64,000 nucleotides of DNA from Reinekea marina (GCF_030409715.1 NZ_JAUFQI010000001.1:2468501-2532500); one strand, 5' to 3'. Counted from the first letter of the stretch, positions 15,927 to 26,977 are shown. The notes: a model not told the origin generated them from the letters alone. Numbers and translations: made by a program.

Positions 15927-18900
15927 TTACAATCCCTCTAAAAAGTCTAATTCAGCTTGCTTACGAATCACTTTACGATGATTCGCCCATAATTCCTGTA
16001 TTTTTTCTTGATTACATTGTTGGCGGTCAACCAATACTCGCGTGTTCAACTCGCCTCGGGCACTCGCATTGGTAAGCGGCACTTTAGAGAAAACGAATTG
16101 ATTCGATATCATATCCATAAATGGACCTGATTTACTGGTTGGCATTATAAAGAGTAACTGTAGCCCTAAACTTTCGGTTAGGTATCGGATTACTTCTTTA
16201 GATCGTGTCTCATCCATTTTAGAAAAGGCTTCATCGACCAGTACCATTCTCAGGTGACTGTCGCCTTCGTTAAATCGAAATGCAGAGGTAATCGCCGCAG
16301 AGCGTATGATATAGGCGGGAGTTTCAAGCTGCCCACCCGAGCCCGTACCGTATTGTGAAAGTGCAATGGGCTGCTTACCTTCGGGCTGTTTATAAATTTC
16401 ATAACTGCGATAATTACGGTAATCTGAAATTCGCTCTAACTCCCTTAATGCTCGCTGCTCATCAACATCAAGCAGCATAGTCATTAATTGATCTCGGATT
16501 TTGCTAGAGCGCTCTGTCAATTTCGTATCAAACAGGGTATTACCCTCACCAATGGATGGGCTTTTAAATACTTCGTCAAAAAAGTGCCAATACTCTTTAA
16601 ATTCTGGCACCCACTGATAATCGAACCAATACTTTTCTCTATCGGCACCAAATCTATGATGCTCCAACTCTTTATTAAGGTTCTGTAATACCCGCTTACC
16701 TTCATTGATAGAATGGTAAATGGCGTGGCATAAATTCGTCACGAATGCGCTATTAAAACTTTCACGTAGCGAGGCCAGTTGGTCGACCTTCTCCACTAAC
16801 ACATTGTTTCTCATACGGTTTAAGCCATTATCAATGGCCCTCCGTAAATTCACCATTCCGCGGAAAAAATCTAAACTGTGCAGCTGGCCATAATCCATGT
16901 CTATTTCAATCGCATCTTGCTGCTGACATTCTTGATTATGCTCTTTCAGCAATACTTCCAACTCGTGGGCTTTAGCTGTTAACTCACTCTCAAGAGATTT
17001 ACGCAGATTCTCTTCACGATCGGCATCGGTATCGGCCGCCTGCTCATCGGCCGACTTAAGTCGTGCATCGACATCGAAGTTCGGCCAAAACTCAACAATA
17101 TTTCGTAAATACTCTTCTTTTTCTTCTGAACGAAGCTGTGTATCTTCCTGCTGTTCCGATAAATAGCAACACTGCTTAGTCAACCCGGCTATACGCTCCT
17201 GCAATTTGCCTTTTTGCTCATTGCCATCGCTAATCTTTTTATCAAGTTCAGCTAACGCCGTTGATACTTGCTTATACTCTTCTTCAATTCCTTGAACATC
17301 ACTTAGGTCTAACGAAGTAAGTGCTTGTTCGGCGTTTCTTAGCTCGCGATGGGTTTCCAGCATATCCCGCATAAACTGGCCATGCTGCATATGCGTCAAT
17401 TGATTCACGGCATTGTATAGGCTGCGAATTTCATCCACGCCGGCTTGAAGCTCATTCGCTTGTTTTGCGAGTTCGTTTAATTCATTTTTCTTTGCATCTA
17501 ATGCTCGTTCACGAGCACCCTGGCCAAAGACTAAATCTGAAATAGGCAAATCACAGCGGTACATGGCGTAGGCTCCGCTGCCTAAGCCAGCGGGGGTGAC
17601 GCCTCGTCGCGTTTTCTTCAGTTCTTGCGCATCTTTGCACTGCTCAACCATGCCATAACTGGCTGTTAAATAAGATTTTGCGATGGCATGATCAAATTTA
17701 AGGAGATGTACAATTGAATTGCTAGGCAACTTAATGCGCTGAGCGTCTTGTTTCGCTTTACTGCCTTGAATAACCCTAGCGCGATTATCACGTGGTAAGG
17801 CTCGTACAATACTAATGGCTTCGGCTTCGTAATCGGGCTCAACTAATATGGCAAATCGTGCACCGGCCATATAACCTTCTAATGATGACTGCCATTGCTC
17901 ATCTAAAATTTCAACGTAATCACACAATACCCTAGGGTCTGCTTCTGGGCATTCACGTTTGATGGCCTCTAGCGCAATTCGAACATGATGAGGGTAATTC
18001 ACCTGCGCCGATGCCAAACTATCTATGTCTTGTTGTTTACGAGAAATGGATTGTCGAGTTTGCAGTAATCGTTGTTCGCGTCGATCAACTAGACGCTGCG
18101 CTTGATCACGCAAGGAAACCCCGCTGCCCTGCATTTGCTCATCAAACCACAGTTGACGCCACTCATTTAGCAGTGACTGTTGGCTGAGCGCAGCATCGAG
18201 ATGGGCCTCTAACGGGCTAATGTCAATCCAGTCTTGATTCAATAAACTTTGAAAATCAATTTCCAATTTAGATTGTTGCGCCACCTGTTTGGCCAGCTGG
18301 TGCAAACGCTTATCGCCAAGACCTTCGATCTCTGTAGCTAAAGAGGACTTAAGCAGCAACTGGTGTAGGCTATTGCTAGCGGTTAATGTTTTTTCAAGCG
18401 CTATATTTTGACGCAGCAATGGCTCAGCTTGTTTTTGCAGCTTTTCTGTAGCTTCTTTTACTTTCGTTTCAAATCGATCTTTATCTTGCAACGCTTCCAC
18501 GCCTCGGCGTTGCGCTTCAATAGAAACCAATTGGTCATGGGTTTGCCGTCGTCTTTCTGTTGCAACATCTAAATCATTGATTAACGCTTCGTGACTATTA
18601 ATTACTTTTTGCTGTTCCGATTTTACCGCTAAGTAACGTTGTTGATCGGCAACATAGCGGGATTTTGCCGCGATGTAATCTGTGACGTTGTAATCTATCC
18701 ATCGATCAACATAGCTTTCACCAGCGCTTCGAGCTTGGGCTAACCGGTCAATGATCGACTTAAGTCTATTAGCCTCGTTCTCCATTCCATTAATGGTTTT
18801 CATTAAATCTGAAACTGTGCGAATGGCTTCGCCGAGATCTTTCTTTTCGAGGATTTCTTGAGCGACAAAGCCGTCTATGCTTTTAACCGGCTTATAAGCC

Positions 18901-19553
18901 ATGAATCGAGAGAAAGCACGCGCCGCATTCATGGCTTCACGCTCACTGATGGCATCGGAACGGCCTTTCAAAGCTGCGTATAATCGCCGTAAATACTGCT
19001 TTTTAGTGTCATACTTTTCTACACTGACTTTACGCGAACTCAACCGACTGACAATTTTATCTAAAGAGATTACTTGAGATCGGCCATCATTCTCTTGAAC
19101 AAAATCAGACTTAGAAAGAGACTCACCAGCGCTGATGAAATAGGCAATATCCGATTGGCGGGCAATTGGGGTCGCGCCGGCTTTATCTAAAAAGGCTGAA
19201 ACACCAATGATTGCCGTAAACGGCTCGGCCGATTCGCCTTGTGTTGGGTGAAAGACAGCGGCTAAATAACCCACTGTTGGGTCTAACCGTGCAAAAGATC
19301 CATCATCACACCCCAGTACATAAGAAGCCAGCGTACGAACCTGTTTGCCGCGCCCTCGTTGGGTAGCTTCATCTTGACCGGGGTTATACTGGAATAAGGT
19401 ATCGTGTGCGGCTGTCATGATAGTTTGCAGGGCATCAGCGGCCGTGGTTTTACCCGACCCGTTACCGCCGCTGAATAGATTAATCGGACCAAAATCAAAT
19501 TCCATCACAGGAATATTGCCCCAATTTACGTAAATAAATTTCTTTAAATGCAC
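15927..19553 (-). CDS. mksB: MksB, SMC-like ATPase of the MksBEF condensin
   Basis: A 1208-aa SMC-like protein. The N-terminus [19 protein letters not shown] is followed by Walker [10 protein letters not shown] (29-37). Long coiled coils flank a central hinge-like segment (about 510-660), and the ABC signature SGGQ (about 1072-1075) and Walker B LVDEAF (D1107, E1108) lie at the C-terminus. MksB, with the kleisin MksF and MksE, compacts DNA; it was described as a second condensin beside SMC-ScpAB in Pseudomonas. The opening block ([24 protein letters not shown]) resembles the chromosomal Pseudomonas type rather than plasmid-defence Wadjet JetC. The gene follows mksE with a 3-base gap and precedes upp with 2 bases. 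No obvious lesion. Confidence 0.93.
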   Translation of the reverse strand: MHLKKFIYVNWGNIPVMEFDFGPINLFSGGNGSGKTTAADALQTIMTAAHDTLFQYNPGQDEATQRGRGKQVRTLASYVLGCDDGSFARLDPTVGYLAAVFHPTQGESAEPFTAIIGVSAFLDKAGATPIARQSDIAYFISAGESLSKSDFVQENDGRSQVISLDKIVSRLSSRKVSVEKYDTKKQYLRRLYAALKGRSDAISEREAMNAARAFSRFMAYKPVKSIDGFVAQEILEKKDLGEAIRTVSDLMKTINGMENEANRLKSIIDRLAQARSAGESYVDRWIDYNVTDYIAAKSRYVADQQRYLAVKSEQQKVINSHEALINDLDVATERRRQTHDQLVSIEAQRRGVEALQDKDRFETKVKEATEKLQKQAEPLLRQNIALEKTLTASNSLHQLLLKSSLATEIEGLGDKRLHQLAKQVAQQSKLEIDFQSLLNQDWIDISPLEAHLDAALSQQSLLNEWRQLWFDEQMQGSGVSLRDQAQRLVDRREQRLLQTRQSISRKQQDIDSLASAQVNYPHHVRIALEAIKRECPEADPRVLCDYVEILDEQWQSSLEGYMAGARFAILVEPDYEAEAISIVRALPRDNRARVIQGSKAKQDAQRIKLPSNSIVHLLKFDHAIAKSYLTASYGMVEQCKDAQELKKTRRGVTPAGLGSGAYAMYRCDLPISDLVFGQGARERALDAKKNELNELAKQANELQAGVDEIRSLYNAVNQLTHMQHGQFMRDMLETHRELRNAEQALTSLDLSDVQGIEEEYKQVSTALAELDKKISDGNEQKGKLQERIAGLTKQCCYLSEQQEDTQLRSEEKEEYLRNIVEFWPNFDVDARLKSADEQAADTDADREENLRKSLESELTAKAHELEVLLKEHNQECQQQDAIEIDMDYGQLHSLDFFRGMVNLRRAIDNGLNRMRNNVLVEKVDQLASLRESFNSAFVTNLCHAIYHSINEGKRVLQNLNKELEHHRFGADREKYWFDYQWVPEFKEYWHFFDEVFKSPSIGEGNTLFDTKLTERSSKIRDQLMTMLLDVDEQRALRELERISDYRNYRSYEIYKQPEGKQPIALSQYGTGSGGQLETPAYIIRSAAITSAFRFNEGDSHLRMVLVDEAFSKMDETRSKEVIRYLTESLGLQLLFIMPTSKSGPFMDMISNQFVFSKVPLTNASARGELNTRVLVDRQQCNQEKIQELWANHRKVIRKQAELDFLEGL

Positions 19554-19556
19554 GGG

Positions 19557-20258
19557 CTATTCCTTTTCGATATCATTTTCAGCGGTGAGGTTGAGGTCTT
19601 CAGGCTCATCACCATCTGGCGATTCCTGCAGTGGTGTTTCGCCCAGCAAGGAAGACAGTACATCATCGGAAACATAACTGATGATCATAGGTCGAATTCG
19701 AATCCAAAGGTCGCTGCTGTCTTCGCTCAATTCTTGATTCAATTGAATCAAACGCAATTGTTTGAGCCGTTTAAAAATAGAGCGACGATCTGTCAATTGC
19801 TCTGGCAAGGTGCGCTTCAATAGGTTACGTAAACTTAACGTCACATTTTCAATAGACACCAATACACAGCCTTGGTCGTCTAGCTGACCTTCTCGCAGGG
19901 CTCGATCATATAAACTGCGCAAAACAAGAACCACCGCGACTTCGTTTTGTGTTAACCGAATTCGGAACCCACCATTAAAAGGCTGATCTTCGTGGTCCGA
20001 CAAACCAGGAACTTCAGCGCCTGGCGGAAATAATCGGACAAAATTAAATCGCTGATCGTGAGCGATACGAATACCAATGATAGATAAGTAATCTTCTACT
20101 AAATCTTGCAGCCGCACAAAACGATCGTATAGCACTTGTTCGGTTTGGCTCTCATCGCGACACAACACACCGTAATCCATTAATCGAATCAATAGTTCGG
20201 AATATTCGTTTTGACTGACGCCTGCTTTTTCAAGCTGCTGTTCAATTTCCTGAAACAA
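19557..20258 (-). CDS. mksE: MksE, winged-helix subunit of the MksBEF condensin
   Basis: A 233-aa protein in the MukE/MksE/JetB position (DUF4194-like), with [10 protein letters not shown] and [17 protein letters not shown] in the middle, then a winged-helix-like block ([18 protein letters not shown]) and an acidic tail. It binds the kleisin MksF and regulates loading of the SMC ring. Its start overlaps the end of mksF by 17 bases and its stop is 3 bases before mksB, so the three genes are translationally coupled. Identification rests on this gene order and on the family pattern. Confidence 0.87.
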   Translation of the reverse strand: MFQEIEQQLEKAGVSQNEYSELLIRLMDYGVLCRDESQTEQVLYDRFVRLQDLVEDYLSIIGIRIAHDQRFNFVRLFPPGAEVPGLSDHEDQPFNGGFRIRLTQNEVAVVLVLRSLYDRALREGQLDDQGCVLVSIENVTLSLRNLLKRTLPEQLTDRRSIFKRLKQLRLIQLNQELSEDSSDLWIRIRPMIISYVSDDVLSSLLGETPLQESPDGDEPEDLNLTAENDIEKE

Positions 20259-21765
20259 GGTTGGCTTCCTCTAAACTGTTTTCCGCATCGTGAGTGAGGC
20301 TAATTTCAAACAGATCTTGCGATGTAAAATACTCACTGTGTACGGGATCTTGATGAATATATTTAACGTTAAATTTAAATTCGCTGCTAAATGAATTTGC
20401 GCTGCCAACCTCAATGGCATGAGAGAGCGACAGCAATTCATCGGCCGATTTAACCGGTAAATCTGACGTTCTAACCGACTCACCCCGCGTCAAATGTGAG
20501 ATTAAATATTGGCGCACTTGGTTATCGTTTATTAAAAATGCTTGATCCAACCACTGCTGCACCACTAACTCTTTGCGTGCTGATTGATCAAAATCTCCTA
20601 TCTGATCTTCGACGACATCTAAAGAGAACTCTCGGCGCACTCGTTTGTTATGCAACCGTATGGTTGAGGGATCTAAGTAGCCCAATTGAGGGACGGACAT
20701 TAATTGACTCGCTCTGTCCAATAACGCGCTTTGTTCACTGTCTGATTTTTCAACGAACTGCTGACACACTTGAACCATGTCATTGTGGCTGGAGCTAGAC
20801 AAATAATTCATTTGCCGAATAATAAGGTCGGCTCGCTTGGTAAAGCCTTGCAATGCCTTTCTGAGTGCGGGCAGCATAATGTCGCTGGCCGCCTGCAAAC
20901 GCGTTTCTATGCTATCTAAAATAAGCCAAAGCACCGATTGATTTTCTTGAACAAGCTCAGGCAATAGCTCTCTTAATCGTTTTTCAGCGTTTTGTTTGAA
21001 GGTTTTATTTTTGTTGCGGATGTTATGAATGATCTCAACTATGTGGTCCCGATATTTTTCAACGTTGTCGGCAGAGAGTCGAATGGCTAAGTCGGGCTGG
21101 AAACGTCTTTCCATAAAATCAAAGAAGTCTTCTGTCGCTTGCGCGATCATGGCATGGGTTTCCATTTCTCGCACTAAAGATCGCTTTCGTTCGTCTAACT
21201 CAGCAATGATATCGGTAAAATCACTGATGATGCTTTCAGAATATTCCCAAGCATCTAGGAGATCATAAACTTCACCACTTTCAAAAAATGAATTAATGGC
21301 GTTACGCACATTTCGTGTATTTCGGTGACGTGTACGAATAGATGACATGTCATTTTGCACAAATGGTTCGGTAAAGGTTCGACCCATTCGGCTGAAATTA
21401 AAAGAGCTTTGTAAGTTGGCTTCGTCGACTTGTTTTTCTAACCAGCCATGATCGAGTAACATAGAAAGAATCCAATTCGATTTTTCACGATTGGTACGAA
21501 ACCGCCCATCGAACTCATCATCACCACTCGACAACACTGGCGAACGCTCCAATGCCGCGCTGAAAGTATCGATGACATCATCGCGATTAAGCGCGTGGCC
21601 GTAATCGGCGCTCGAACTGGCATACAACCGTCGATACAGCTCTTTCAGCGCATCGACAATTTGCTCACGATACTTACTCGTCAGGGGTCTAAAAAACTGC
21701 TCACGTTTTTGATCAAAAAACATCCAAGCTCTCTGTAATATCAATAACTTAGCGGAAATCGCCAA
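20242..21765 (-). CDS. mksF: MksF, kleisin-like subunit of the MksBEF condensin
   Basis: A 507-aa, mostly helical protein matching the MksF/JetA family: [27 protein letters not shown] at the N-terminus (quoted in part: [13 protein letters not shown]), then a winged-helix region with [16 protein letters not shown] and [13 protein letters not shown] long coiled region (about 170-350) follows. MksF bridges the MksB heads. It is the first gene of the operon mksF-mksE-mksB-upp and is divergent from bcp across a 195-bp region holding both promoters. No mksG/jetD gene lies next to the operon on either side. Confidence 0.88.
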   Translation of the reverse strand: MAISAKLLILQRAWMFFDQKREQFFRPLTSKYREQIVDALKELYRRLYASSSADYGHALNRDDVIDTFSAALERSPVLSSGDDEFDGRFRTNREKSNWILSMLLDHGWLEKQVDEANLQSSFNFSRMGRTFTEPFVQNDMSSIRTRHRNTRNVRNAINSFFESGEVYDLLDAWEYSESIISDFTDIIAELDERKRSLVREMETHAMIAQATEDFFDFMERRFQPDLAIRLSADNVEKYRDHIVEIIHNIRNKNKTFKQNAEKRLRELLPELVQENQSVLWLILDSIETRLQAASDIMLPALRKALQGFTKRADLIIRQMNYLSSSSHNDMVQVCQQFVEKSDSEQSALLDRASQLMSVPQLGYLDPSTIRLHNKRVRREFSLDVVEDQIGDFDQSARKELVVQQWLDQAFLINDNQVRQYLISHLTRGESVRTSDLPVKSADELLSLSHAIEVGSANSFSSEFKFNVKYIHQDPVHSEYFTSQDLFEISLTHDAENSLEEANLVSGN

Positions 21766-21898
21766 AACGCCTCAGCATACATCAAATCTACGGCTAAAAC
21801 GAGATTCGAACGACGTTACGCCTCAAAAAACACTTAAGCCCACAGGCTCCTTTACATTAACTTTGTGAGCTTGGCTGGATAAAACTATTCCACGTTAA

Positions 21899-21927
21899 TT
21901 GAGCATTTCACCAAGCCACGATAATCT
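21899..21927 (+). promoter_or_regulatory. bcp: Candidate sigma-70 promoter for bcp
   Basis: TTGAGC (21899-21904) and TAATCT (21922-21927) are spaced by 17 bases, 34 bp before the bcp ATG. Moderate match; the transcription start would be near 21934. I see no clear OxyR-type site. Confidence 0.4.
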
Positions 21928-21960
21928 ATGGTCACTTTATAAGATATTAAGGACTCAATT

Positions 21961-22443
21961 ATGGCACTACCTCCACTACAATTGCCTACAGTGGGCAAAG
22001 CGGCCCCTGCTTTCACGACCGTAAACCAATCTGGTGAAAAGGTGGCTCTCACCGGCCTTAAGGGTAAGCGAGTCGTCCTTTATTTTTACCCTAAAGCCAT
22101 GACACCTGGCTGCACCACACAAGCGTGCGGCATAAGAGATACCCAAGCCGAATTTAAAAAGCGCAACGCTGTTGTTTTAGGCATTAGCCCGGATGCGCCG
22201 TCACGTTTAGAAAAGTTCATTGAAAAGCAATCTTTAAATTTTGACCTTCTAAGCGATGAAGACCACAAGATTGCTGAAAAATACGGTGTTTGGGCGCTGA
22301 AAAAATTTATGGGAAAAGAATATGTCGGCATTCATCGCCTTACCTTTATAATTGATGAAAAAGGCAAGTTGGTTCACATCATGGAAAAGGTGAAAACTAA
22401 GTCTCATCACGATGATGTACTCGAAATTCTTGATAATCTTTAG
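21961..22443 (+). CDS. bcp: Thioredoxin-dependent thiol peroxidase Bcp (peroxiredoxin Q)
   Basis: A 160-aa cytoplasmic peroxiredoxin that reduces hydroperoxides. The active-site stretch FYPKAMTPGCTTQACGIRD holds the peroxidatic Cys51 and the resolving Cys56 in the usual CxxxxC spacing of the Bcp class. The C-terminal IDEKGKLVHIMEKV also fits. Length is typical. ATTAAGGA lies about 10 bases before the ATG. It is transcribed away from mksF. Confidence 0.95.
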   Translation: MALPPLQLPTVGKAAPAFTTVNQSGEKVALTGLKGKRVVLYFYPKAMTPGCTTQACGIRDTQAEFKKRNAVVLGISPDAPSRLEKFIEKQSLNFDLLSDEDHKIAEKYGVWALKKFMGKEYVGIHRLTFIIDEKGKLVHIMEKVKTKSHHDDVLEILDNL

Positions 22444-22525
22444 CTTCTGTTTCGGTGCCTGTGATCCAATTCACGGTGCACCGTTGTAAAAAACCTTACC
22501 GTTTTAATCACATTAGAAGAATTAA

Positions 22526-23170
22526 ATGACCAAATCGATCATTGCTAGCCTTATTTTCATTCTGTCGAGCGCTGCATACGCCTGGGATAATAACGAAATC
22601 GATCAAGCTTGGCGCACCGAAAATATTGATCAACTAACCAAACTTGCGAAACTCGACGGGTTTGATGCCCTTTACAGCCACTATCGACTTGCGTTATTAG
22701 CACAGGAAAAAGGCGATAAAAAGCTGGCAAAAAATTCACTTGAGATTATTTTCGATGCGCTAGAAGACAATTATCAAAGTGCAGACCAAGCCGCCTTGTA
22801 TTACAACGCACTCGGCTTGTCGATCGCGCTGAAGCCATGGACCGCTGCTTTCACACTTAAAAAAGCGAACAAGGCAATAGAATATAGCGATTTGGCCGCC
22901 CCTAACCATGCACCGTCTCTCGTTGCAAAAGCCGTAGGGCTCATTAACCGCCCGGCTTTTGCGGGCGGAGACAAAGCCCAAGCCCTGATATATTTAGATG
23001 AAGCCCTAGAGACTTATCGCTTAACAGAAGCGTGGGGTTATGAAGATGCTTGGCTTTGGAAAGTTAAAGTATTGGCCGCGTTAGACCAACCTGATCAGGC
23101 GCAAGCAACCCTGAAAGCGTTACTTACTCAGTTCCCCGATTTCAAAGCAGCAGAGCGCCTAGCATTGTAA
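22526..23170 (+). CDS. Periplasmic TPR-like protein, unknown
   Basis: A 214-aa protein with a Sec signal peptide (MTKSIIASLIFILSSAAYAW, cleavage after AYA). The mature part is helical with TPR-like pairs: YSHYRLALLAQEKGDKKLA, KAQALIYLDEALETYRL and LAALDQPDQAQATLKALL. TPR proteins act as interaction scaffolds; nothing points to a partner. It lies 82 bp after bcp and 51 bp before ansA, and the sequence between it and ansA is the inverted repeat at 23192. Confidence 0.7.
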   Translation: MTKSIIASLIFILSSAAYAWDNNEIDQAWRTENIDQLTKLAKLDGFDALYSHYRLALLAQEKGDKKLAKNSLEIIFDALEDNYQSADQAALYYNALGLSIALKPWTAAFTLKKANKAIEYSDLAAPNHAPSLVAKAVGLINRPAFAGGDKAQALIYLDEALETYRLTEAWGYEDAWLWKVKVLAALDQPDQAQATLKALLTQFPDFKAAERLAL

Positions 23171-23191
23171 TTGAAAGAAACTTCGTTACCA

Positions 23192-23217
23192 TTTCCAATT
23201 ATATAATTAATTGGAAA
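23192..23217 (+). promoter_or_regulatory. ansA: Perfect 10-bp inverted repeat in the ansA leader
   Basis: TTTCCAATTA (23192-23201) and TAATTGGAAA (23208-23217) flank TATAAT (23202-23207). The right arm contains the only Shine-Dalgarno-like GGA of ansA (about 6-8 bases before the ATG at 23222). The element may be an operator over a -10 box, or an RNA hairpin that covers the ribosome-binding site. No good -35 sits 16-18 bases upstream. Confidence 0.6.
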
Positions 23218-23221
23218 CCTT

Positions 23222-24205
23222 ATGGCGCACTACCTCATTATTAATACTGGCGGCACCATTGGCATGGTCGACGGTCCTAAAGGCCTTACTCCCAGCGCTG
23301 GTATCATAGAGCAATCCATGCAGACAGCCGCTGAACTCGATGCATGGCGAGCCCATCGTTTAAGCTGGGAGCAGTGGCAGCCGCTACTGGATTCATCTGA
23401 TTTAAACCCACAGCATTGGCTCGACATTAAAATGTTGATTGTCGATGCAATGAGCCAAGGAAACCTTGATGGTGCGTTAGTGATTCACGGAACCGATACT
23501 CTATCTTACAGCGCGGCTGCATTAAGCTACCTGTTAGCTGGCTGTGAAATACCTGTCGTTATTACTGGCTCTATGCTGCCAATTGGTACAAAAAATACCG
23601 ACGCACTTGCCAATTTAGCGCTGGCACTTAAAGGCTTAGAAAGCAAGCGAGCTGAAGTTATGGTGGCCGTGGGCGATTCTTTACTGCCGGCGGCAAAAGT
23701 CACCAAGGCAACGACCTTTAAGCATCAGGCATTTACTGCCTGCCAGTGGCAAGACGTGCAGTGGAATACTCCGTCGCCTAAGCCAAAGACCCATCCGTTT
23801 TCACAGTTGTCCCAATGGAAAGATGTTAAAATCGGTCTGTTTACGCTGTTTCCAGGTACCACGTTTGAAACCCTTTCGATGATGATTAGTGGTGACTATC
23901 GCGCCATAATTATTAATGCATTTGGAAATGGAAACGCCCCAAGTAATCCAACCTTTTTAGAATTGTTGGCGCAGGCCACCGAGAAGAACATACCGATATT
24001 TATTCGCAGCCAATGTTATGAAGGGTCGGTCGATTTCGAACTTTACGCGGCTGGCGCTATGTTTAAAGAGCATAACGCCATAGAATGTGGGCACATGAGT
24101 GTGGAAGCGGTGCTCACAAAACTGCAGCTGATCAGTGCCATCACTCATTCTAGTGAAGAATTAGTGAGCTTATTTAAAGCGCCCTTGAGCCGAGAATGGC
24201 AATAA
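23222..24205 (+). CDS. ansA: L-asparaginase, type I (cytoplasmic)
   Basis: A 327-aa enzyme that hydrolyses asparagine to aspartate and ammonia. The catalytic elements are present: NTGGTIGM with the first Thr near residue 10, and HGTDTLSYSAAALSYLL with the second Thr, Asp and downstream Lys. It lacks a signal peptide, which with GTDTLSYSAAAL indicates the cytoplasmic type I enzyme. The length agrees (about 335). The inverted repeat upstream covers its Shine-Dalgarno region, suggesting translational or operator control. Confidence 0.93.
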   Translation: MAHYLIINTGGTIGMVDGPKGLTPSAGIIEQSMQTAAELDAWRAHRLSWEQWQPLLDSSDLNPQHWLDIKMLIVDAMSQGNLDGALVIHGTDTLSYSAAALSYLLAGCEIPVVITGSMLPIGTKNTDALANLALALKGLESKRAEVMVAVGDSLLPAAKVTKATTFKHQAFTACQWQDVQWNTPSPKPKTHPFSQLSQWKDVKIGLFTLFPGTTFETLSMMISGDYRAIIINAFGNGNAPSNPTFLELLAQATEKNIPIFIRSQCYEGSVDFELYAAGAMFKEHNAIECGHMSVEAVLTKLQLISAITHSSEELVSLFKAPLSREWQ

Positions 24206-24251
24206 CACTAATAGAAAGAGCTCAGCAATATAACCGTAAGAGAGATTCTCA

Positions 24252-24638
24252 ATGACTGAAATATGGACACCGGCTTCTGAAAACGATGCCTTTCCTTCCG
24301 AAGCTCTAAACCGCGCATTGGAACTAAACCCAATTGACCAACTGCCTTCAAATTGTCCCGACGAAATATTGCCGTTGCAGCCATGGATGAAGCGCCCCTT
24401 TACTCAATGGCAAGACACACTGGAGACACTTGATGTAGCGCAATTGACGCATTTAGTACGCTTTTTTACCTTGGCCGAAACACAGTGGACTGACTGGCAA
24501 GCAGGCGACAAAAACCCAGCCATTTGGGCCAGTAAAGTATTAAAACAGAAGCAAGCATTCCCAGATAAAACATTGATTGCCTGGATACGACAAGTATCGA
24601 CCAATAGATTTATACCCTATGGCAATATTCTGGGTTAA
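24252..24638 (+). CDS. Soluble protein of unknown function upstream of hrpB
   Basis: A 128-aa acidic protein with many Trp residues (IWTPASEND, PWMKRPFTQWQD, ETQWTDWQAGDKNPAIW) and the end STNRFIPYGNILG. There is no signal or membrane segment. Its stop is 2 bases before the hrpB ATG, so the two are probably translated together. I do not recognise the family; its coupling to hrpB hints at a linked role in RNA handling, but that is only neighbour evidence. Confidence 0.65.
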   Translation: MTEIWTPASENDAFPSEALNRALELNPIDQLPSNCPDEILPLQPWMKRPFTQWQDTLETLDVAQLTHLVRFFTLAETQWTDWQAGDKNPAIWASKVLKQKQAFPDKTLIAWIRQVSTNRFIPYGNILG

Positions 24639-24640
24639 AA

Positions 24641-26977
24641 ATGCCACAACTGCCCATTGAATCCATTAAATCTGAAGTTTTGTCGGCTTGGCAAGCGGGC
24701 GGCTGCATTGTCAGTGCGCCTCCAGGCTCAGGGAAATCAACACAACTGCCGCTCTGGGGCCTTGCCTTACCCTTTAAAAAAACATTCTTACTGATTCCAA
24801 AGCGGATTGCTGTAAAGCTAGCTGCTAATCAATTAGCCAACAATTTAAATCAAAAGGTTGGGGAGACCGTTGGCTATCAATTGCGACAAGATCAGTGCCT
24901 AAGCAACCAAACGCGTATCGTAGTAACCAGCTATGGTAGTTTTTTACAGATGCTCTTAAATAACCCTGAATCTGTTTCTAATTGCACGGTTATTATGGAT
25001 GAATTTCATGAGCGAGCACTTGATCAGGATGTCAGTTTTGCGCTAATTCAAGAGACCATTGCACTACTCGATGAGCCGGTGCCACTGATCATCATGTCGG
25101 CAACGTTAGAAGTAGAGCAACTTCAAAAAATGACCGAATTTCCGTTGATTGCGTCACCTGGCTTTAGCTATCCAATTGACATTGAATATCAAAAACTTGA
25201 TTTAAACCGCAGCACAGAGTTCGCCCATTTCATTGAAAAAATTTGGCAAAATAGCCACTCTCACCTGTTAGTGTTCTTAGCAGGTTTAAAAGAAATTAGA
25301 GCGATTGAGCGAACTATCAACAACACCATCCCTGTAATGGTTCTTCATGGACAGCTAAATAACACCCCTAATCTAGAACAGCTGAACACAGTCGAAAAAA
25401 CAGTCATATTAGCTACGAATATCGCTGAAAGTAGTGTAACGCTCGCCAACGTTCATACTGTAATCGACAGCGGCCTAGAGCGCTTTGCCACTACGCATCC
25501 TATTACTGGAATTTCAGCGCTAAAAACCCGAAGAATCAGCCAAGCAAGCGCCACTCAGCGAGCCGGTCGTGCAGGACGCCTAGGACCAGGAAAGGTCTTT
25601 CGACTATGGAGCGAAGATGAACATCAATCTAGAGTTCCCTACCAACCTGCCGAAATAACTCAGGCTGATTTAACCCTAAGCCTTTTGCAACTTGCCTTAT
25701 GGGGAACTCGGTTCGATCAGGCCTCTTGGTTAACCCAGCCCGATAAAAACAGAGTAGAAACGGCCGAGCAAAAGTGTGAACAATGGGGCGCACTTAAAGA
25801 CGGACACATCACTCAGCATGGAGAAGCCATGTTAGCGACAGGGCTTGACCCTGCGTTGGCTAATTTTGTTGTGACCGCCGAACATTACGAATGCTTGCCA
25901 GCGGCAATAGTATTTGCGGCAACGTTATCCGTTGATCCGGCCCAATTGGCTCAAAATTTAAAGCCAACTTCAATGCCCAACCAATTACAAATCAGAAATG
26001 AAGTAAAACGTCTTGCAAAGCGACTCAAGCAAGATATTCCTCCGCAATTTAAACCATTAGATTCTTTTGCCTTAGTCAAAGCATTTCAACAACGATTAAT
26101 TTATTCACCAACAAATGGTGCGCCGAAACTCTTTAATGGCGCCTCCGTCAGCTTTATGAACGCCAATAATAGTGAGTGGTCACTGATGCTCGAAGGCCAC
26201 CAGCAGGATCGCAGTATTCGTGTTTTTCATGCTTTGCCTATCGATGCTGATACGGCGTTTAAAGCAATAAAAGTAAATCAGACAGTGCAATTTCGGCCAA
26301 GTCAACGGCAAGAGTTTTGGCGTATTGAGACGGTCGGTCAAATAGTCATTAAGCAAGAGCCCTTTAAAGCAAACCCTGAAGAGAAAACACATGCTTGGGA
26401 AAACTACATAGCCAATCACGGAGAAAGTGCGTTACCGATAAACTCAAACTTGCTCGCTTTAAAACAGCGCTGGCAAATTGCAACGAAGGCACTGAATAAC
26501 TGGCCAAAATGGCCCGACGCATCGGCTTGGCTGGGAATCGCTCAACCATTTTTAACAGGACTAAACGCCTTAGCGGATTTAGATACCGTATCGGCCTTTA
26601 AGCATTGGGCTGGTTATGAGCAACTGGCCACACTTGACCAACTGTGCCCAAAGCTATGGCAATGCCCTTCTGGTCGGTCAGTCCCTTTAGCGTATCAACC
26701 TCAACACAGTAAAGTGGTTGCCCAATTAAAGCTCCAAGAAGCCTTTGGTTTAAATGAACAACCAACCGTGGCAAACAATTTGGCCATAACCTTAGAGCTC
26801 ACGGCCCCGAATGGTCGGCCCGTTGCAACAGTGCACGACTTACCTCATTTCTGGCGTAACATTTACCCAGAAGTTCGAAAGGAGCTTCGCGGGCGATACG
26901 CGAAGCACCCTTGGCCTGAAGACCCTATTGGCTTTAAGGCCACAGCTAAAACTAATCGCCAGTTGCGAGCCACCTAA
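24641..26977 (+). CDS. hrpB: ATP-dependent helicase HrpB
   Basis: A 778-aa DEAH-box-type helicase. Motif I is SAPPGSGKSTQLPL (about residues 26-39), motif II MDEFHERALDQD (the DEFH variant usual in HrpB), motif III SATLE, and motif VI RAGRAGRLGPG. The HA2-like domain and the HrpB-specific C-terminal region follow. The length is close to E. coli HrpB (about 809 aa). A role in RNA processing is assumed from the family; the cellular role is poorly known. Its start is coupled to the unknown gene before it. Confidence 0.94.
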   Translation: MPQLPIESIKSEVLSAWQAGGCIVSAPPGSGKSTQLPLWGLALPFKKTFLLIPKRIAVKLAANQLANNLNQKVGETVGYQLRQDQCLSNQTRIVVTSYGSFLQMLLNNPESVSNCTVIMDEFHERALDQDVSFALIQETIALLDEPVPLIIMSATLEVEQLQKMTEFPLIASPGFSYPIDIEYQKLDLNRSTEFAHFIEKIWQNSHSHLLVFLAGLKEIRAIERTINNTIPVMVLHGQLNNTPNLEQLNTVEKTVILATNIAESSVTLANVHTVIDSGLERFATTHPITGISALKTRRISQASATQRAGRAGRLGPGKVFRLWSEDEHQSRVPYQPAEITQADLTLSLLQLALWGTRFDQASWLTQPDKNRVETAEQKCEQWGALKDGHITQHGEAMLATGLDPALANFVVTAEHYECLPAAIVFAATLSVDPAQLAQNLKPTSMPNQLQIRNEVKRLAKRLKQDIPPQFKPLDSFALVKAFQQRLIYSPTNGAPKLFNGASVSFMNANNSEWSLMLEGHQQDRSIRVFHALPIDADTAFKAIKVNQTVQFRPSQRQEFWRIETVGQIVIKQEPFKANPEEKTHAWENYIANHGESALPINSNLLALKQRWQIATKALNNWPKWPDASAWLGIAQPFLTGLNALADLDTVSAFKHWAGYEQLATLDQLCPKLWQCPSGRSVPLAYQPQHSKVVAQLKLQEAFGLNEQPTVANNLAITLELTAPNGRPVATVHDLPHFWRNIYPEVRKELRGRYAKHPWPEDPIGFKATAKTNRQLRAT

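Noticed and set aside
15927..21765. Wadjet (JetABCD) anti-plasmid defence system
   Set aside because: JetD/MksG is absent on both sides (bcp upstream, upp downstream), and mksB's opening block looks like the chromosomal MksB type. A defence role is not supported by the window.
21790..21830. Stretch reading TTCGAAT-like sequence on the minus strand, suggesting a tRNA T-loop
   Set aside because: The flanking T-stem and acceptor pairing are missing and there is no cloverleaf; it is intergenic sequence between mksF and bcp.
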